From CAMQRS01 sp964370645 (GTDB lineage: Bacteria; Bacillota_I; Bacilli_A; Erysipelotrichales; Erysipelotrichaceae), in the NCBI GenBank assembly GCA_964370645.1, contig CAYJJS010000025.1:1-26281 (forward strand): a stretch of 26,281 bases of DNA, in the 5' to 3' direction. Numbering within the stretch: the stretch's first letter is position 1; every line of letters begins with the position of its first letter. Shown one piece after another: positions 22,875 through 26,281 of the stretch. Under the pieces are notes generated by a model. The model searched no databases. It was not told the origin of the DNA and saw nothing but the letters and a program-made list of their open reading frames with translations. Made by a program: the position numbers and the translations under genes.

Positions 22875-22943
22875 TAAGAACTATTCTTAGTATATACCAA
22901 AAACAAGAAAGAGTCAACACTTATTAAGAATAATTCTTAATAA
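22875..22943 (-). promoter_or_regulatory. perR-rbr promoter with two flanking Per/Fur-type boxes
   Basis: On the minus strand TTGACT (22912-22917), a 17-nt spacer and TATACT (22889-22894), a near-consensus promoter. Box 1 at 22921-22943 is a perfect 11-1-11 inverted repeat just upstream of the -35. Box 2 at 22875-22889 reads TAAGAA-N3-TTCTTA, directly downstream of the -10 and over the transcription start. Both share the TAAGAA-N3-TTCTTA core. Binding by the encoded repressor is inferred. Confidence 0.8.
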
Positions 22944-22961
22944 ATATTAACTCTCCTGTTT

Positions 22962-23195
22962 CTACATCTCATCGTGCATTGTTCTGTTTATTACATCATC
23001 CTGTTGTTCTTTTGTTAGTTTATTAAAATTCACTGCATATCCAGACACACGAATGGTAAGTTGTGGATATTTCTCTGGGTGCGCTTGTGCATCTAATAAA
23101 GTCTCTCTATCAAACACATTCACGTTTAAGTGGTGACCACCACTTTCAGCATATCCATCAATCATCGTTACTAAGTTATCAATTCTATCATTCAT
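22962..23195 (-). CDS. grcA: Stand-alone glycyl-radical domain protein (GrcA/YfiD-like)
   Basis: A 77-aa protein that matches only the C-terminal end of pyruvate formate-lyase. Seen: GHHLNVNVFDRETLLDAQ-like segment (20-37), HPEKYPQLTI, the glycyl-radical loop RVSGYAV with Gly52, and KLTKEQQDDVINRT. In E. coli, YfiD/GrcA replaces the oxygen-damaged radical domain of the lyase by binding the remaining part and being activated by PflA. The start ATG 23195 is six nt behind GAGGTG; earlier GTG/ATG codons lie in or touching that site. It is flanked by its own promoter and an upstream terminator. No pfl or pflA gene is in the window. A pfl relic is unlikely given the intact signals. Confidence 0.85.
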   Translation of the reverse strand: MNDRIDNLVTMIDGYAESGGHHLNVNVFDRETLLDAQAHPEKYPQLTIRVSGYAVNFNKLTKEQQDDVINRTMHDEM

Positions 23196-23213
23196 ATTCA
23201 TCACCTCTTTTAT

Positions 23214-23219
23214 ATTATA
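23214..23219 (-). promoter_or_regulatory. -10 box of grcA
   Basis: TATAAT on the minus strand, about 18 nt before the likely start codon, leaving a leader of roughly 12 nt that begins just ahead of GAGGTG. A TTACGT 17 nt upstream is a weak -35. Confidence 0.45.
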
Positions 23220-23299
23220 CTATCGTGAAAGTGAAAACGTAACTCAAATGCTTATCAAAATAATGGAAATATAAACCAATACTACTTTTTATAAAAGTA

Positions 23300-23347
23300 A
23301 AAAAAGACAAAGTATTATCACTCCATTAAAAGAAGTTCTACTTTGTC
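23300..23347 (-). terminator. Intrinsic terminator of the rpiR pair
   Basis: A 9-bp stem GACAAAGTA (23306-23314) / TACTTTGTC (23339-23347) with a long 24-nt loop that can partly pair, followed by seven T on the minus strand. It separates the rpiR genes from grcA. Confidence 0.7.
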
Positions 23348-23366
23348 ATACTATAAAACATTACTG

Positions 23367-24149
23367 CTACACGTTAAGTTCTATAGATTCTTTCTTCATC
23401 ATATCTACATATTCAAAATAACGAATGACTAACATATTACATAAGAAATAATATTGTGTACTGATTGAATAAGGAGCTGTGCTAAATCCGGTTTGAAAGG
23501 CTGTAGAATGAAAAGAAATACTTTCATCACTTAATGCATGAATCGCACTTTTTCCATTTTGTGTTATACATACAATACGAGTTCCTTTTACACGCAATAA
23601 TTTAGCTAACGTAATCATACTTACATTATTCCCACCAAAGCTAATCATAATAAATACATCCTTTGCAGATACCGCACGAAGTATTGGATCTAATTCTGAA
23701 TCACTTTCAATTACGTGCATGATTTTTTTTGCAAATAGAAACAATCGACGTAACTCTTGTGCAACGAATGCCTGCACCTCTCCAGTCGCATAAACAAACA
23801 CACGATCGGCAGCATAAATCAAATCCATAATATTTTTAAAATCCATTTGTTCAATGCGTTCAATAAAATCTTTTTGTTCTTGCATAGCCGTATACATAGA
23901 AGTTGCATCCAATTCATTCTTTTCACTTGCACTTATCTTCACACGTACTTTTAATTCACTATAACCTGATAGTCCCAATTTTTGTGCAAAACGAATAATA
24001 CTAGTTTTTGATACATTGCAAGCATTCGCCAAATCTAAAATAGCCATAGTACTACACTGTCTTCTATGATGACGTATGTATTGCCATATATATAAATCCT
24101 GTTCATTTAAAGTAGGGTAACAGTGCTCAATCAATTGATCAATATTCAT
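23367..24149 (-). CDS. RpiR/MurR family transcriptional regulator (second copy)
   Basis: A 260-aa sugar-phosphate-sensing regulator. Residues about 1-75 are the RpiR helix-turn-helix (LANACNVSKTSIIRFAQKLGLSGYSELK), and about 105-240 a SIS domain that binds phosphosugars (VFVYATGEVQAFVAQELRR, IMISFGGNNVSMITLAKLL). It starts with AGGAGG and overlaps the end of the first rpiR gene by 11 bp. Its DNA-binding half is closely similar to the neighbour, so the pair arose by duplication. It lies behind an alpha-glucoside PTS operon; GlvR, the activator of the B. subtilis maltose PTS operon, belongs to the same family. Confidence 0.88.
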   Translation of the reverse strand: MNIDQLIEHCYPTLNEQDLYIWQYIRHHRRQCSTMAILDLANACNVSKTSIIRFAQKLGLSGYSELKVRVKISASEKNELDATSMYTAMQEQKDFIERIEQMDFKNIMDLIYAADRVFVYATGEVQAFVAQELRRLFLFAKKIMHVIESDSELDPILRAVSAKDVFIMISFGGNNVSMITLAKLLRVKGTRIVCITQNGKSAIHALSDESISFHSTAFQTGFSTAPYSISTQYYFLCNMLVIRYFEYVDMMKKESIELNV

Positions 24150-24909
24150 TATGCTGTCCTCCTTGTTCCTCTAAATATGCAAGATACTTAATAAAAAACA
24201 CATTCAAAAATATAAAATACTCACTCATACCCAAATAATTACCAAACACATCACTATGAAATTGCATTGGATTTATATAAATACCCTCATCAACCATATG
24301 CAACAATGGATTTTCTTTCATTGTACAGATAGCTATAGTTTTTGTTCCCTTCATCTTTAGTTTGCGTACAAATCCTTGTGTTTCATCAGAAACACCATGT
24401 TTCGAAACTAAAATCACTGTATCCTCAGATTTTATATTGTATTCATAAGGGTCAGTTTCCCCTTCTGTAGTAATACGAGAAACGACTTTACCTAGGTGCA
24501 AAAAAGAACGATAAATTTCATCAACTACATTTTTTTGAATAGTACCTCTTCCATATACATACACATGAGTTCCTGCTTCTATTAAAGAAATCATCTTCAT
24601 CCAATCACGATTTTTTAAATATTCTATGTACTTTGTGTAGTTATCATTCATCAAGTCGATCGTTTGAGAAAAGTCTTTTCCATTATTACTTTGCATTTTC
24701 AACATTATTTTTAACTCTGAAAAACCACTCAATCCTAAACGCTTTGCAAATCGTAACACACTTGTTCTAGAAACATGACATCGCTTCGCCAATTCATCTA
24801 TAGAAATTTGTGTGCACAAAGATTTATTTTTTGAAATAAATTTCCAAATATATAAATCATTTTCACTTAACTGCGAATATACCTTACTAACTAATTCTTC
24901 TATTTGCAT
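24139..24909 (-). CDS. RpiR/MurR family transcriptional regulator (first copy)
   Basis: A 256-aa regulator with the same two-domain build: helix-turn-helix (LAKRCHVSRTSVLRFAKRLGLSGFSELK) and SIS domain (VYVYGRGTIQKNVVDEIYRS, VILVSKHGVSDETQGFVRKL). The ATG at 24909 has GGTGAGG ahead and gives an N-terminus matching the second copy; the longer frame has no such site. It has its own promoter region behind the yczE terminator, with a small palindrome TATAC-N4-GTATA in the leader. Likely regulator of the upstream sugar genes, as GlvR is in B. subtilis; the effector is not known. Confidence 0.88.
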   Translation of the reverse strand: MQIEELVSKVYSQLSENDLYIWKFISKNKSLCTQISIDELAKRCHVSRTSVLRFAKRLGLSGFSELKIMLKMQSNNGKDFSQTIDLMNDNYTKYIEYLKNRDWMKMISLIEAGTHVYVYGRGTIQKNVVDEIYRSFLHLGKVVSRITTEGETDPYEYNIKSEDTVILVSKHGVSDETQGFVRKLKMKGTKTIAICTMKENPLLHMVDEGIYINPMQFHSDVFGNYLGMSEYFIFLNVFFIKYLAYLEEQGGQHNEY

Positions 24910-24971
24910 AAGCAACCTCACCTTTATGTATACTATTGTATATCTAATCAATCTACTATGTCTATCTCAAA

Positions 24972-25004
24972 ATAAAAAAGTAAATACACAATCGCATTTA
25001 CTTT
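24972..25004 (-). terminator. Intrinsic terminator of the PTS operon
   Basis: A 9-bp stem AAAGTAAAT / ATTTACTTT with a 10-nt loop and a T-run on the minus strand, shortly after the yczE-like stop codon. Confidence 0.8.
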
Positions 25005-25006
25005 GT

Positions 25007-25660
25007 TTATACAAATTTCATTTGTGCTGTTTCATCCAACAATAAGGATGTTAATTTATGATTATAAAACTGTACCAACGGTCCATTCAATAAAGCATTT
25101 ACAATTGTTCCTAGCCCTATTACAGATAATATTGGAATTTTTGCGAACAAACATACAAACAATGCAATACATACAACACCAACATCACTAACTACTCTCG
25201 CCCTTGCGAATTCCTTTAAGCATTTTATCTTATCCATAAATATAAATGCAATATTATCATATGGTGCATACCCTAATTTTACCAACATATACATGCTGCA
25301 ACCTAGAGGTAAAACGACAATCCCCATCAACAAGAACGCGATTTTATGTAGCATTGTGATATCCACTTGCAATTGTTGTAATACAATCCAACATAAAAAA
25401 TCAGAAACATATCCACACAATACCATATTCACAACTGTTCCAATCCCAATATTGTGGCGTAGTAATTTAAACACGATCAACAATATAATGGCATTCAATA
25501 GTAATTGCCAAGTACCAAAACTCCATCCTATGGCGTGCGAAATAGCTAGATTCATGGAAGTGAAGGGATCTGCACCAAATCCACTCAATCGATATCCTGC
25601 AATACCTACACCAATGATGCATACTCCAATAAACATAATCATTATATCTTTAGTCTTCAT
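25007..25660 (-). CDS. YczE/YitT-like multi-pass membrane protein
   Basis: A 217-aa protein with about five hydrophobic segments (roughly 6-28, 45-65, 75-95, 105-130, 155-190). The early motif GAGYRLSGFGADPFTS-like segment (G-x-G-x-DPFT, residues about 20-35) and GYAPYDN later are typical of the YczE/YyaS family, whose function is poorly known. It overlaps the end of the EIIA gene by 11 bp, so it is co-translated with it. Its place in a sugar PTS operon is unusual. The ribosome site AAAGGTGA is somewhat far (10 nt). Confidence 0.75.
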   Translation of the reverse strand: MKTKDIMIMFIGVCIIGVGIAGYRLSGFGADPFTSMNLAISHAIGWSFGTWQLLLNAIILLIVFKLLRHNIGIGTVVNMVLCGYVSDFLCWIVLQQLQVDITMLHKIAFLLMGIVVLPLGCSMYMLVKLGYAPYDNIAFIFMDKIKCLKEFARARVVSDVGVVCIALFVCLFAKIPILSVIGLGTIVNALLNGPLVQFYNHKLTSLLLDETAQMKFV

Positions 25661-26129
25661 AACTTTTTTTCACCTTTATAATGTTTTTTGTAGAATGATC
25701 TACATGTTCAACTTTTCGAATTTCACGAATACTCTTATTTTCAATCAGCAATACAGAAACATTACTCACATCACATTGTTTTAAATACGCTAAATCAACG
25801 CGACATAGAAGCTGGCCTTGTTTAACAACATCCCCTTCTTTCACATAAGAGGAAAAACCCTTCCCCTCTAATACGACACTATGTAAACCAATGTGAATGA
25901 AATACTTTGTCCCATATTTATCAAGTACACCATATACATGGTTGCTAGGAAAAGATAATGCGATAGTGCCATCGACTGGAGAGACTATATCTCCACTCGA
26001 TAACGCTACCGCAAAACCGTCTCCCATCTCTTTCGATGAGAATAAAGAATCTTGAACGTCACATAAATCAATCCACTTCCCACAAAAGGGGCTACTTATT
26101 TCTTGTGAATCGTTCAATTTAAAAAACAT
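25650..26129 (-). CDS. PTS glucose-family EIIA component
   Basis: A 159-aa stand-alone IIA-Glc family protein that takes phosphate from HPr and passes it to an EIIB domain. Seen: ISSPFCGKWIDL, GDGFAVALSSGDIVSPVDG, and the two conserved histidines H64 (SNHVYGV) and H79 (FIHIGLHSVVLEGKGF), 15 residues apart as in E. coli IIA-Glc where they are H75 and H90. It lies 6 bp behind a family 4 glycosidase gene and probably serves an EIICB permease encoded upstream, outside the window. The ribosome site is weak, so translation is likely coupled. Confidence 0.9.
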   Translation of the reverse strand: MFFKLNDSQEISSPFCGKWIDLCDVQDSLFSSKEMGDGFAVALSSGDIVSPVDGTIALSFPSNHVYGVLDKYGTKYFIHIGLHSVVLEGKGFSSYVKEGDVVKQGQLLCRVDLAYLKQCDVSNVSVLLIENKSIREIRKVEHVDHSTKNIIKVKKSYED

Positions 26130-26135
26130 AATTTC

Positions 26136-26281
26136 TTACTTTAATACTGGCCAGAAGTCTTTGTTTGCTTCAATTAGGTCATCCAAAATTAATTTTGCAA
26201 CTTTAGCACTTGGTACTGTTTTTGACAATGTAATTGCTTGCCATAATTTGTGGTAACTTCCACTAATGTATGCCTCAACAA
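26136..26281 (-). CDS. glvA: Family 4 glycosidase, probable 6-phospho-alpha-glucosidase (C-terminal part)
   Basis: Only the last 47 residues lie in the window; the gene runs off the right edge. The frame reads EAYISGSYHKLWQAIT, TVPSAKVAKLILDDLIEANK and ends DFWPVLK. This resembles the end of GH4 enzymes of the GlvA/MalA type, which split 6-phospho-alpha-glucosides such as maltose-6-phosphate with NAD+ and a divalent metal. The call rests on a short piece from memory plus context (EIIA-Glc, RpiR regulators), so another GH4 specificity is possible. Confidence 0.65.
   Translation of the reverse strand, partial: VEAYISGSYHKLWQAITLSKTVPSAKVAKLILDDLIEANKDFWPVLK

Noticed and set aside
22921..22943. 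Palindrome as a terminator for grcA
   Set aside because: The stem is AT-only apart from two G-C pairs and has no T-run behind it, while its core is repeated at the perR start site; an operator explains it better.
1..26281. Mobile elements, CRISPR arrays, toxin-antitoxin or defence genes, tRNA or rRNA genes
   Set aside because: No transposase or integrase motifs, regularly spaced repeats, paired small toxin/antitoxin frames or cloverleaf-like sequences were seen on either strand.

Overview
The window reads as chromosomal DNA of a low-GC, Gram-positive Bacillota. The lineage is inferred from gene content and order: rnmV-rsmA-ispE, rsmG-noc-soj-parB, a class II GalT, a 3D-domain protein, a T-box leader and strong AGGAGG ribosome sites. 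An Erysipelotrichia-like, non-sporulating anaerobe fits best, since the sporulation genes usually found between rsmA and ispE in bacilli are absent and there is a PerR/rubrerythrin pair and a glycyl-radical spare part. I am confident of the phylum and only moderately confident of the class. Genes are dense, mostly on the minus strand, with short gaps and many intrinsic terminators that overlap the stop codons.

Layout from left to right. 1-5.4 kb (minus): the conserved core run mnmE / tatD / 3D-domain wall protein / rnmV / rsmA / ispE. 5.4-10.1 kb: a carbohydrate block, with an araC-family regulator and gldA (minus) divergent from galE-galT (plus). 10.1-11.8 kb: a two-gene ABC-2 exporter (plus). 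12.0-14.5 kb: an aldo/keto reductase, a DUF5662 HD-like protein, a cysteine-rich HxlR regulator and a divergent FMN-binding split-barrel protein. 14.5-17.6 kb (minus): the chromosome segregation operon rsmG-noc-soj-parB. 17.7-20.2 kb (minus): a T-box-controlled polar amino acid ABC importer (permease, ATPase, lipoprotein). 20.2-21.9 kb: a membrane-anchored EEP-family phosphohydrolase and a LytTR regulator with a degenerate receiver. 21.9-23.2 kb: a peroxide-defence operon perR-rbr with two flanking operator palindromes, then a stand-alone glycyl-radical protein of the GrcA type. 23.4-26.3 kb (minus): an alpha-glucoside PTS region with the end of a family 4 glycosidase, an EIIA-Glc protein, a YczE-like membrane protein and two tandem RpiR regulators.

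The genes form recognisable units: ribosome/tRNA/rRNA maturation (rsmA, rsmG, rnmV, mnmE), origin segregation (soj, parB, noc), galactose and maltose-type sugar use, amino acid uptake sensed through uncharged tRNA, and oxidative stress defence suited to an anaerobe. I see no transposon, prophage, CRISPR array or defence island. The most unusual signals are (i) two or three genes with no Shine-Dalgarno site whose -10 box lies 5-6 nt before the start codon, suggesting leaderless mRNAs, (ii) a Noc-type ParB paralogue that lacks the N-terminal membrane-binding helix, and (iii) the perR promoter bracketed by two related palindromes.
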